Shown: positions 1 through 6,329 of the stretch, piece after piece
How the letters are laid out: each line of letters begins with the position of its first letter
Numbering within the stretch: position 1 is the stretch's first letter
Source: Vulcanimicrobiota bacterium
GTDB lineage: Bacteria > Vulcanimicrobiota > Vulcanimicrobiia > Vulcanimicrobiales > Vulcanimicrobiaceae
Length of the DNA stretch: 6,701 nt
Assembly (NCBI GenBank): GCA_019233165.1
Contig: JAFAMS010000234.1
Coordinates: forward strand, 1 to 6,701
Reading direction: 5' to 3'
The notes under the pieces: generated by a model
What the model was told of the DNA's origin: nothing
Database searches by the model: none
What the model saw: the letters and a program-made list of their open reading frames with translations, nothing else
Translations under genes and position numbers: made by a program

Positions 1-487
1 GTTCGGCGCTATCTTCGGCGTCTTTGTCGAACCGCAGCCCGACGAGGTGCGGCTCGCCCTCGACCTGATCCCCGGTCTGCGACTCCAATTCAGCGGCGAG
101 GAGCCGCCCGAGGTCTGCGAGGGACTCGCGAACGGCACGTACCTCAAGGCGCTGCATCTCGGCGGCGAGCGCGACGAGCGTGCGGTCGTTGCCGCGGCGG
201 CGTCGTACGTTCGCGGCTTCCCGATGTTCGACACCTGGCATCCCGATAAGCGCGGGGGGACGGGGGTGCCGTCCTGGTCCCGACTGGCCGCGGTCGGGAG
301 TCTTCCTTCCGAGTTTGCAGTTTCAGGCGGCCTCACGCCCGAAAGCGTAGGTGCGTGCGTTCGGCTCGTACACCCGAGCGCGGTCGACGTGCGGTCTGGC
401 GTCGAGCGCGAAAGCGACGGACGCAAAGACGAGGGGAAGATGCGCGCGTTCGTTCGCGCGGTAAGGGAGGCCGATGCACAAGCCTGA
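1..487 (+). CDS. trpF: Phosphoribosylanthranilate isomerase, 3' part (5' end outside window)
   Basis: TrpF converts N-(5'-phosphoribosyl)anthranilate to CdRP, the third step of tryptophan synthesis, in the cytoplasm. The reading frame enters at base 2 and is open to TGA at 485-487, giving about 161 visible residues of a family usually near 200-210, so roughly the first 40-50 residues are missing, including the catalytic Cys near the N-terminus. Visible TIM-barrel landmarks are GVFVEPQPDEV (early strand), FDTWHPDKRGGTG (its Asp, codon 230-232, matches the general-acid Asp of the family), SGGLTPESV, and VDVRSGVE followed by GRKD, the phosphate-binding end of the barrel. Two usually conserved spots differ: QFSG (86-97) where most TrpF have QLHG, and SW (272-277) where DW is usual. 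A GTG at 47 is internal and would remove early barrel strands, so it is not the start. The gene overlaps trpB by 14 bases. Identification is firm from motifs and neighbours. Confidence 0.93.
   Translation, partial: FGAIFGVFVEPQPDEVRLALDLIPGLRLQFSGEEPPEVCEGLANGTYLKALHLGGERDERAVVAAAASYVRGFPMFDTWHPDKRGGTGVPSWSRLAAVGSLPSEFAVSGGLTPESVGACVRLVHPSAVDVRSGVERESDGRKDEGKMRAFVRAVREADAQA
461..470 (+). promoter_or_regulatory. Ribosome binding site of trpB
   Basis: The sequence GTAAGGGAGG lies inside the 3' end of trpF, 3 bases before the trpB ATG at 474. It is the most purine-rich, anti-Shine-Dalgarno-like site in the window. The GGAGG core is closer to the start than the usual 5-9 bases, while the AAGGG part sits at 6 bases. 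It supports the ATG at 474 as the trpB start. Confidence 0.7.
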
Positions 488-1679
488 CGAGCGTGGATAT
501 TTCGGGGACTTCGGAGGGCGTTGGGTCCCCGAGGTCTTGGTCGCGCCGCTCGCCGAGGTCGAGAAGGCGATGAACGAAGCTTTCGGCGATCCGACGTATT
601 GGGAAGAGTTCCATGCGCTCCTCAGCGAGTACGTCGGGCGTCCCTCCGCCCTCACGGTGGCGCATCGATTCGGTCAACCGCGGAACGCGACGATCGCGTT
701 CAAGCGCGAAGACCTCAACCACACCGGCGCCCACAAGATCAACAATACGATCGGGCAAGCGCTCCTCGCCAAGCGAATGGGGAAACAGCGCTTGATCGCC
801 GAGACCGGCGCCGGGCAGCACGGCGTCGCCGTCGCGACGATCGGAGCGAAGCTGGGGATCCCGGTCGACGTCTACATGGGCGCCGTCGACGTCGAGCGCC
901 AAGCGCTCAACGTTTACCTCATGCGGCTCCTCGGCGCGACGGTGCATCCGGTGACCGGCGGGACGCAGACCCTCAAAGATGCGACGAACGAAGCGTTCCG
1001 CGTCTGGGCGGCGCAGTGTGAAGACACGTTCTACGTGATCGGGAGCGTCGTCGGCGCGCATCCCTATCCGTTCATGGTCCGCGAGTTTCAGCGCATCGTC
1101 TGCGACGATGGCCGAATTCAGTCGCAAGGACGCTTCGGCCGTCTCCCCACCGATATCGTCGCGTGCGTGGGCGGAGGGAGCAACGCGCTCGGAATCTTCA
1201 CCGCGTTCATCGATGACGACAATGTGAACCTATGGGGCGTAGAAGCCGCCGGAAAGGGGACGAACACCGCCGAGACGGCGGCCCCGCTCGCCGTCGGGAG
1301 CGTCGGCGTCCTGCACGGTTCGCGTTCGTTTCTCTTGCAGACCGCCGAAGGTCAGGTGAAGCCGACCCACTCCATCAGCGCCGGCCTCGATTACCCGGGC
1401 GTCGGACCCGAGCACGCCTACTTGAAGCAAAGCGGCCGCGCGAAGTACGTCGCCGTCACCGACGACGAGGCTCTCGCGGCCTTTCACGCTTGCGCCGCAT
1501 CGGAAGGGATTATCGCAGCGCTCGAGAGCGCGCACGCGCTCGCGTACGCGCAGCAGCTCGCGAAAGAACGCGGTGAGGAGGGCTTGATCGTGGTTTGCAT
1601 GAGCGGACGCGGTGACAAAGACGTCACCCAAATCGAAAAGCTCGACGGCAAGGCCCTCGTCGCCGAGGTAACGGGATAA
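474..1679 (+). CDS. trpB: Tryptophan synthase beta chain
   Basis: TrpB is the PLP enzyme that condenses indole with L-serine to give L-tryptophan, working as an alpha2-beta2 complex with TrpA. The 401 residues match the usual TrpB length of about 400, and the N-terminus (GYFGDFGGRWVPE) is the canonical opening, which fixes the start at this ATG. Key residues are present: the PLP-binding Lys88 in REDLNHTGAHKINN, catalytic Glu110 in AETGAGQHG, Arg142 and Asp306 (the closed-form salt-bridge pair), the phosphate-binding glycine loop GGGSNA at 233-238, Glu351 and Ser377 in CMSGRGDKD, plus the stretch SAGLDYPGVGPEHA at 302-314. It is therefore the standard TrpB1 type rather than the TrpB2 salvage form. 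The helix just before the glycine loop (about 209-221, CDDGRIQSQGRFG) diverges from the common EARxQ pattern without a length change. trpB overlaps trpF upstream by 14 bases and trpA downstream by 1 base. Confidence 0.98.
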   Translation: MHKPDERGYFGDFGGRWVPEVLVAPLAEVEKAMNEAFGDPTYWEEFHALLSEYVGRPSALTVAHRFGQPRNATIAFKREDLNHTGAHKINNTIGQALLAKRMGKQRLIAETGAGQHGVAVATIGAKLGIPVDVYMGAVDVERQALNVYLMRLLGATVHPVTGGTQTLKDATNEAFRVWAAQCEDTFYVIGSVVGAHPYPFMVREFQRIVCDDGRIQSQGRFGRLPTDIVACVGGGSNALGIFTAFIDDDNVNLWGVEAAGKGTNTAETAAPLAVGSVGVLHGSRSFLLQTAEGQVKPTHSISAGLDYPGVGPEHAYLKQSGRAKYVAVTDDEALAAFHACAASEGIIAALESAHALAYAQQLAKERGEEGLIVVCMSGRGDKDVTQIEKLDGKALVAEVTG

Positions 1680-2497
1680 TGGCCACGCTGCTCGACGACG
1701 CGTTTGCGAAAGCGAAGAAAGAAGACCGCTGCGCCCTGATCGCCTACGTCGTCGCCGGCGATCCCGATATGGAGACGACGCGGGCCGTGCTCGACGCCGT
1801 CGTGGAGGCCGGCGCCGACATCATCGAGCTGGGTGTTCCCTACGGCGATCCGCTCGCCGACGGGCCGACGATCGCCGCGGCGGGCCAACGTGCCCTCGCT
1901 GCGGGCGCCACGCTCGAGAACATCTTCCGGCTGATCCCCGGGACCAAAGCCCCCGTCGTCCTGTTCACGTACGTCAACCCGGTCCTGCAATACGGCGTCG
2001 AGAAATTTGCGCTCGCGGCGAAGCGTCACGGCGCGGTCGGCGTGATCGTCCCGGACGTCTCGCTCGAAGAGCTCGAGCCGATCCGGGAGGCGATTCGCAA
2101 GAACGGTTTGATCATGCCGCTCTTGATCTCGCCGACGACTCCCGACGAGCGAGCGAAGAAGATCACCCAGACCAGCGAGGGGTTCAATTACATCGTCTCG
2201 CGGCTCGGCGTCACCGGGAAAGATGCGGTCGACGTCGAGGGACTCAAGGACCATGCGGCGCGCGTGCGGCGGATGACGGGATTCCCGATCGCTGCGGGGT
2301 TCGGGATCAGTAAGGCGCCGCAGATCGTCGCGATCCGCGACTCCGTCGACGGCGTGATCGTCGGAAGCGCGCTCGTCGAGGCGTATGCTTCGCAGAAAGG
2401 TGCCGCCGCCGCGGCGGCCGGCGCGTCGCGACTTGTACGCTTACTTCGGCTCGCCTGCAAACGCGCGGCCCCGGCCGCAGCAGGCGCGAAAGGATAG
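1679..2497 (+). CDS. trpA: Tryptophan synthase alpha chain
   Basis: TrpA cleaves indole-3-glycerol phosphate to indole and glyceraldehyde-3-phosphate and channels indole to TrpB. The 272 residues fit the family (about 265-270). Catalytic Glu50 (in IIELGVPYGDP) and Asp61 (in PLADGPTI) are both present. The mobile loop-6 motif SRLGVTG spans 174-180, and the phosphate-binding motifs AGFGIS (206-211) and VGSAL (228-232) close the barrel. The start is the ATG in the TAATG overlap with the trpB stop; GAGGTAA at 1665-1671 inside trpB is a suitable ribosome binding site. The last ~35 residues are alanine-rich: a run of six Ala at 242-247, then RLVRLLRLACKRA, which looks like the normal last helix, and a short tail APAAAGAKG. 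I looked for a frameshift there and found no better continuation in another frame. The next gene, a transporter binding protein, begins 8 bases after the TAG. Confidence 0.97.
   Translation: MATLLDDAFAKAKKEDRCALIAYVVAGDPDMETTRAVLDAVVEAGADIIELGVPYGDPLADGPTIAAAGQRALAAGATLENIFRLIPGTKAPVVLFTYVNPVLQYGVEKFALAAKRHGAVGVIVPDVSLEELEPIREAIRKNGLIMPLLISPTTPDERAKKITQTSEGFNYIVSRLGVTGKDAVDVEGLKDHAARVRRMTGFPIAAGFGISKAPQIVAIRDSVDGVIVGSALVEAYASQKGAAAAAAGASRLVRLLRLACKRAAPAAAGAKG
2405..2478 (+). repeat. GC-rich inverted repeats at the 3' end of trpA
   Basis: Two palindromic elements lie inside the alanine-coding tail of trpA. One is a perfect 14-base palindrome, GCCGCCGCGGCGGC, at 2405-2418. The other is GCGGCC (2465-2470) and GGCCGC (2473-2478) separated by CC, which can form a hairpin with a 5-base-pair stem and 4-base loop. 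No T-run follows either, so they are not intrinsic terminators. The second ends 27 bases before the binding-protein start. They may simply reflect GCC/GCG alanine codons; any role in transcript pausing or processing is inference. Confidence 0.4.
2489..2494 (+). promoter_or_regulatory. Ribosome binding site of the binding-protein gene
   Basis: AAAGGA overlaps the last codons of trpA and sits 11 bases before the GTG at 2506. The spacing is slightly long but acceptable. It supports the GTG as start, and no other start codon lies close upstream in that frame. Confidence 0.5.
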
Positions 2498-2505
2498 ATT
2501 ACTCG

Positions 2506-2589
2506 GTGAAGACTCGTTCTCTGGCTCTTGCCCTCGCGCTCGCCTTCGCGGCGGTCGTGGCCGGACCGTCGGTATCGGCCGTGCGCGCC
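2506..2589 (+). other. Sec signal peptide coding region of the binding protein
   Basis: Codons 1-28 encode a basic N-region (Lys2, Arg4), an Ala/Leu-rich hydrophobic core and a polar C-region ending V-R-A before Ala29-Asp30, which fits signal peptidase I specificity. The absence of Cys at or near the cleavage site argues against lipidation and for a soluble periplasmic protein. Confidence 0.8.
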
Positions 2590-3735
2590 GCCGACGACAC
2601 GATCGTGTTCGGCGCCGCCGTCTCGCTGACGGGCTCGCTCGCAAAAGAAGGCCACCTCACCCAGGAGGGCTACGATTTCTGGAAGGACTGGATCAACGCG
2701 CACGGCGGGATGAAGGTCGCCGGCAAGACGTATAAGGTGGACATCAAGTATTACGACGACGAATCCAGCCCGCAGACCGCGGCCCGTCTCGTCGAAAAGT
2801 TGATCGACCAAGATCACGTCGGCTTCATCCTCGGCCCATACGGCTCGGGAACGACGTTCTCGGCGGCCGCAGTCGCCGAGCGTAAGAAGGTTCCGATGGT
2901 CGAAGGGAACGGCGCCGCAGAGCGGATCTTCAACCAAGGCTACCGGTACACGTTCGGGATCCTCTCGCCGGCGCGCCGGTATCTCGAAGGGATCGTCGAC
3001 ATGGGGAAGGCGCAGACGCCGAAACCCAAGACGCTGGCGATCAGCGCCTCGAACGATCTGTTCTCCGTCGAGGTCCAGCAGGGCGTCGTCGACTACGCGA
3101 AGGCTCACGGCATCGACGTCGTCTACACCGCGAAGTATCCCGAGAACTCGACCGACGTCTCGGCAGTAATCAGCGCGATCAAGGCGGCGCACCCCGACAT
3201 CATTCTGAACGCAGGGCACACCAACGATGCGCTGCTCGTTCACAAGGGACTGAAAGAGCAGAACGTCCAGGCGATGATCTACGGGTATTCGGTCGGACCG
3301 GATACGCCGGACTTCCGAAACGCGCTCGGCCGCGACGCGAATTACGTCTTCGGTTCGGCGCAGTGGTCGGACGCGGTCAAGTACAAGGGCGAAAAGGGGT
3401 TCATCCCGAGCGCTCCTCAGTACGCCGCAGAGTTCCAGAAGAAGTTCGGACACAAGCCGGACTACCACAACGCCGAGTCGACTGCGGCCTGCCTAGCCTT
3501 TCAGTACGCCATGCAACGCGGCGGGTCGCTCGACACGGAAAAGGTTCGCGACGCGCTGGCGAAGCTCGACGTCACGACGTTCTTCGGAATCCTCAAGTTC
3601 GATTCGCGCGGCCTGAACGTGTTCAAGCCTATGGTCGTCAACCAGATCCAGAACGGCGAACTCGTGACGGTCTGGCCGGCCGGTCTGGCGCAGGCGAAAG
3701 TCGCGTGGCCGACCCCGGTTTGGGCGAAGCGATGA
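2506..3735 (+). CDS. Periplasmic substrate-binding protein of a branched-chain-amino-acid-type ABC transporter
   Basis: This 409-residue protein is the extracytoplasmic receptor of a HAAT/LIV-family importer (Peripla_BP_6, type I fold). It opens with a Sec signal peptide: K2 and R4, a hydrophobic Leu/Ala core at about 5-20, and a likely VRA|AD cleavage after residue 28. There is no lipobox Cys. The mature protein begins with the typical first strand IVFGAAVSLTGSLAKEG, then YYDDESSPQTAARLVEKLI (82-100), the hinge-proximal ligand loop GPYGSGTT (110-117), VPMVEGNGAAERIF (129-142), and the second lobe with KTLAI and KYPENSTDVSAVISAIKA. The start is GTG. The gene begins 8 bases after trpA and directly precedes permease and ATPase genes, so it supplies their ligand. 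The ligand is not readable: the second pocket loop differs from LivJ, where an Ala-Thr pair contacts the amino acid. Amino acids, amides or aromatic compounds are all possible. The family call is firm, the substrate open. Confidence 0.93.
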   Translation: MKTRSLALALALAFAAVVAGPSVSAVRAADDTIVFGAAVSLTGSLAKEGHLTQEGYDFWKDWINAHGGMKVAGKTYKVDIKYYDDESSPQTAARLVEKLIDQDHVGFILGPYGSGTTFSAAAVAERKKVPMVEGNGAAERIFNQGYRYTFGILSPARRYLEGIVDMGKAQTPKPKTLAISASNDLFSVEVQQGVVDYAKAHGIDVVYTAKYPENSTDVSAVISAIKAAHPDIILNAGHTNDALLVHKGLKEQNVQAMIYGYSVGPDTPDFRNALGRDANYVFGSAQWSDAVKYKGEKGFIPSAPQYAAEFQKKFGHKPDYHNAESTAACLAFQYAMQRGGSLDTEKVRDALAKLDVTTFFGILKFDSRGLNVFKPMVVNQIQNGELVTVWPAGLAQAKVAWPTPVWAKR

Positions 3736-3740
3736 GCTAG
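3732..3740 (+). other. Start-stop minicistron ATG AGC TAG between binding protein and livH
   Basis: The binding-protein stop TGA (3733-3735) is embedded in ATGA, as at the three later junctions of this operon, but here the ATG reads only Met-Ser before TAG at 3738-3740. The livH TTG lies 8 bases further on. Whether ribosomes use the ATG is unknown. It could be chance, a remnant of a former coupled start, or a re-initiation device. Confidence 0.3.
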
Positions 3741-3748
3741 CCCGGCGC

Positions 3749-4615
3749 TTGCAGCTCTTCTTTCAGGACCTCGTCAACGGGATCCTCACCGGCGGAATCC
3801 TGGCGTTAGTAGCGCTGGGATTCAGCCTTGTGTGGGGGATCATGAACATCATCAACCTCGCGCACGGCACCTTCATCATGCTCGGTGCCTACGTGACGTA
3901 TCAGCTGTTCGTGAGCTTCCATTTGGATCCGTTCCTGTGCATCCCGATCGCCTTCGTCGTCCTCTTCGCGCTCGGCTACGTGACGCAGCTCTCGATCATC
4001 AACTACGTAGTCCGCGCACCGGTGCTGACGACGTTCTTGCTCACGTTCGGGCTCTCGCTGCTCCTCGAAAACGTCATCCTGTTGATCTGGACGGGCGACA
4101 CGCGTTCGGTGACGACCGGCTACTCCGGCGCGCATTTGGACGTCGGTGGGATTACGATCCCGCTGGTGAAACTGCTCACCCTCGTGATCGCCTTGGCGAT
4201 CGGCGGGCTCACGCAGCTCTGGCTCGCTCGTACGAAACTCGGTCGCGCGATCCGGGCGACGTCGATGGACGTCGGCGCCGCCCAGCTGACCGGCGTTCGG
4301 GTCGCGCACGTCTACGCGATCGTCTTCGCGCTCTCGGCCGGACTGGCCGGCGCGGCGGGTTCGCTGATCTCGGTTTCGTACGCGTTCAGCCCTTCGAGCG
4401 CGACGCCGTTTTTGATCAAAGGCTTCATCGTCTGCGTTCTCGGCGGGCTTGGAAGCGTCCAGGGCGCGCTCGTCGGCGGGCTCGTCTATGGGATCGTCGA
4501 GACGTTCGCATCGCAGTACATCGGCGCGGGATACGCCGATGCCGTCGCGCTCGCGGTCCTGCTCGTCATCCTGGTGTTTCGCCCGACCGGAATCATGGGC
4601 CGGGCAACGGCATGA
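3749..4615 (+). CDS. livH: Branched-chain-amino-acid-type ABC transporter permease LivH
   Basis: LivH is one of the two inner-membrane subunits forming the translocation channel with LivM. The 288 residues match the family (about 290-300) and consist mostly of hydrophobic segments, roughly at 8-30, 35-55, 60-82, 92-113, 138-158, 187-209, 222-248 and 262-280. Family hallmarks are the first segment GILALVALGFSLVWGI followed by NIINLAHG (about 33-40), the cytoplasmic coupling loop RAIRATSMDVGAAQLTGV (about 166-183) that docks on the ATPases, and VLGGLGSVQGALVGG. The start is chosen as TTG at 3749 because it gives the usual short N-terminus (MQLFFQDLVNG). The first in-frame ATG, at 3842, would delete the first membrane segment. 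No clear ribosome binding site precedes the TTG. The gene follows the binding protein by 13 bases and overlaps livM by 4 bases (ATGA). The start codon is the least certain point. Confidence 0.94.
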   Translation: MQLFFQDLVNGILTGGILALVALGFSLVWGIMNIINLAHGTFIMLGAYVTYQLFVSFHLDPFLCIPIAFVVLFALGYVTQLSIINYVVRAPVLTTFLLTFGLSLLLENVILLIWTGDTRSVTTGYSGAHLDVGGITIPLVKLLTLVIALAIGGLTQLWLARTKLGRAIRATSMDVGAAQLTGVRVAHVYAIVFALSAGLAGAAGSLISVSYAFSPSSATPFLIKGFIVCVLGGLGSVQGALVGGLVYGIVETFASQYIGAGYADAVALAVLLVILVFRPTGIMGRATA

Positions 4616-5586
4616 TCGGGATCGCCGGCAACCGCGTCGCAATCCTCGTCGCTGCGCTCGCGATGCTCGCGCTGCTCTTCGTCCCGCTCGCGAAGAGCGA
4701 TTACACGAACGCCCTCTTTCGCGGGATCTTGATGTACGGGGCGATGAGCTACGGGTGGAACGTGATCGGCGGCTACACCGGCTACGTCTCGTTCGGGAAC
4801 GTCGTTTTCTTCGGGATCGGCGCGTATGCGGCCGCGCTCCTCGCGACGCACGGGATCACCGACATCGGGCTCTCGATCGTCGCCGCAATGGTCGCCGCCG
4901 CGCTCTTTGCAGTCGTCCTCGGGATCCCCGTCTTGCGGCTCCAAGGACACTACTTCGGAATCGCGACCCTCTCGATCGCGCTTGCAGCGCAGGACCTGAT
5001 CTCGAACATCGACGCGTTCGGCGCGACAAACGGTCTCTCGCCGAAAGCCGCCACCCTCTTCGGCGCGGCGGTCCCCTACGTCGTCACGTATTACGCGATG
5101 TGGGTCGTCTGCGCGCTCGCACTCGCCGGGACCTACGCCGTTTCGCGCTCGCGCCTCGGCTACGCGCTCGTTGCGATCCGCGAGAACGAAGGCGCTGCCG
5201 CCGTTCTCGGGATCAACCCGACGAAGTACAAGGTCATCGCGTGGGCGATCTCGGGGATGATGGGCGGGGGCGCCGGGGCGGTCTTCGTCTACGCGAACAG
5301 CTACATCGACCCGGCTACGGCGTTCGCGGTCGACAACAACGTCTTCCCGATCGTGATGGCGCTTCTCGGCGGAGTGGGGACGGTAGCGGGCCCGCTGCTC
5401 GGCGCATTCATTCTGACGGCGATCAACGAGACGCTTTGGAACCATTTCCCGTTCATCCACACGCTCTTCTTCGGTGCGGTCATCGTCATCGTCGTCCTCT
5501 TCCTGCCGCGCGGTTTGCTCGCGCTGATCGCGGCCCGCCGGAGTTGGTCGCTTTACGTCCAGCATCTGCGAGCGTATCGGGTATGA
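4612..5586 (+). CDS. livM: Branched-chain-amino-acid-type ABC transporter permease LivM
   Basis: LivM is the second channel-forming membrane subunit. It has 324 residues, normal for LivM proteins without the extra N-terminal extension of the E. coli protein. Hallmarks are the first membrane segment at about 9-27, GGYTGYVSFGNVVFFGIGAY (53-72, the family's G-x-S-x-G-x-x-x-FFGIGAY pattern), LQGHYFGIATLSIA, the coupling loop SRLGYALVAIRENEGAAAVLG with the conserved AIRENE core, and LLGGVGTVAGPLLGA near the C-terminus, followed by a last segment and a basic tail. The start is the ATG in the ATGA overlap with the livH stop. The same reading frame stays open far upstream through livH, but that stretch (Arg-rich, no membrane segments) is out-of-phase livH and not part of this protein. 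No strong ribosome binding site is visible, so translation probably depends on coupling to livH. It overlaps livG by 4 bases. Confidence 0.96.
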   Translation: MIGIAGNRVAILVAALAMLALLFVPLAKSDYTNALFRGILMYGAMSYGWNVIGGYTGYVSFGNVVFFGIGAYAAALLATHGITDIGLSIVAAMVAAALFAVVLGIPVLRLQGHYFGIATLSIALAAQDLISNIDAFGATNGLSPKAATLFGAAVPYVVTYYAMWVVCALALAGTYAVSRSRLGYALVAIRENEGAAAVLGINPTKYKVIAWAISGMMGGGAGAVFVYANSYIDPATAFAVDNNVFPIVMALLGGVGTVAGPLLGAFILTAINETLWNHFPFIHTLFFGAVIVIVVLFLPRGLLALIAARRSWSLYVQHLRAYRV

Positions 5587-6329
5587 ACGGCGAATTCTTA
5601 CGGATCGACGAGGTCGGGATGCGCTTCGGCGGCCTGCGCGCGCTCGACGGCGTGAGCTTTGACGTCGAGCGCGGGACGGTGCTCGGCCTCATCGGCCCAA
5701 ACGGCTCGGGAAAGACGACGCTGATGAACGTGATCAGCGGCGTCTACAAGCCGAGCGCGGGGAGCGTCCGATTCAAAGGAACGGCGATCGCCTCGCTCCC
5801 GAGCTACGAAGTCTGCAATATCGGGATCGCGCGAACGTTTCAGATCGTCCGGCCGTTCGCGAACCTCACCGTCTTAGAAAACGTCGCGGTCGGAAGCATG
5901 TTCGGGCGCGACCGCAAGCCGACCCACGAAGCGTTCGAGCGAGCCGAAGCGCTCCTAGAGACGGTCGGGCTCGCGCGCGTCGCGCGGCGGCCGGCGAGCG
6001 ATCTCACCATCCCCGATCGCAAGCGGCTCGAGGTCGCGAAGGCGCTGGCGCTCGATCCGGAGGTCCTGCTTCTCGACGAGGTGATGGCCGGGCTCAACGC
6101 GACCGAGGTCGACGAGGCGCTCGAGTTGCTGCGCGCGGTCAACGCACGCGGGGTGACGCTCATCGTCGTCGAGCACTTGATGAAAGCGATCATGGCGATC
6201 TCGCGCACGATCGTCGTTTTGGTCGAAGGCCGGAAGATTGCCGAGGGCTCGCCCGCGGAGATCGCGGCCTCGCCGCAAGTGATCGAAGCGTACTTGGGGG
6301 CACGATTCGCCCAGCGCCAGCGGCAATGA
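5583..6329 (+). CDS. livG: Branched-chain-amino-acid-type ABC transporter ATP-binding protein LivG
   Basis: LivG is one of two cytoplasmic ATPases that power import. The 248 residues fit the family (about 250). Motifs in order: A-loop aromatic Phe15, Walker A GPNGSGKT (38-45), Q-loop Gln87 in IARTFQIVRPF, signature region LTIPDRKRLEVAKAL (141-155), Walker B VLLLDE with catalytic Glu166, D-loop AGLN (169-172) and switch His198 in VVEHLM. TFQ plus NLTVLENV is typical of LivG rather than LivF. The signature lacks the usual LSGGQ or LPYGQ: LTIPD replaces it, a variant I recall from a subset of LivG-like ATPases, so the enzyme is probably active. The start is the ATG in the ATGA overlap with livM. 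The upstream continuation of this frame is out-of-phase livH/livM and is excluded. It overlaps livF by 4 bases, again ATGA. Confidence 0.96.
   Translation: MNGEFLRIDEVGMRFGGLRALDGVSFDVERGTVLGLIGPNGSGKTTLMNVISGVYKPSAGSVRFKGTAIASLPSYEVCNIGIARTFQIVRPFANLTVLENVAVGSMFGRDRKPTHEAFERAEALLETVGLARVARRPASDLTIPDRKRLEVAKALALDPEVLLLDEVMAGLNATEVDEALELLRAVNARGVTLIVVEHLMKAIMAISRTIVVLVEGRKIAEGSPAEIAASPQVIEAYLGARFAQRQRQ

Noticed and set aside
2385..2497. Possible frameshift near the trpA 3' end, because the tail becomes alanine-rich and another frame reads plausible residues (RDLYAYF).
   Set aside because: The annotated frame gives a helix like the normal TrpA C-terminus (RLVRLLRLACKRA) and a normal total length, so no frameshift is needed.
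2498..2505. Search for an intrinsic terminator or promoter between trpA and the binding-protein gene.
   Set aside because: The gap is 8 bases, no T-run follows the upstream hairpins, and no convincing -35/-10 pair is visible in the GC-rich trpA end.
2188..3468. Long open frame on the minus strand (426 codons) across trpA and the binding-protein gene; others at 333-1127, 1484-2254, 3806-4642, 4486-5565 and 5840-6580.
   Set aside because: All are antisense to well-recognised genes, are very rich in Arg, Asp and Glu without domain motifs, and are the expected by-product of GC-rich codon use.
3832..5586. Apparent 584-residue + strand protein that might look like an N-terminally extended LivM or a LivH-LivM fusion.
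   Set aside because: Codons before 4612 are livH read out of phase and encode an Arg-rich stretch without membrane segments. The true LivM begins at the ATG in the ATGA overlap.
5783..5792. GCGATCGC palindrome (HIP1-like) and many GATC sites across the window.
   Set aside because: I noticed only one such octamer, and the GATC abundance is explained by ATC isoleucine codons following G-ending codons and by GAT/GCG-rich codon use.
4449..6329. Apparent 626-residue + strand protein ending in the LivG ATPase.
   Set aside because: The part before 5583 is out-of-phase livH and livM. The normal LivG N-terminus begins at 5583 with the coupled ATG.
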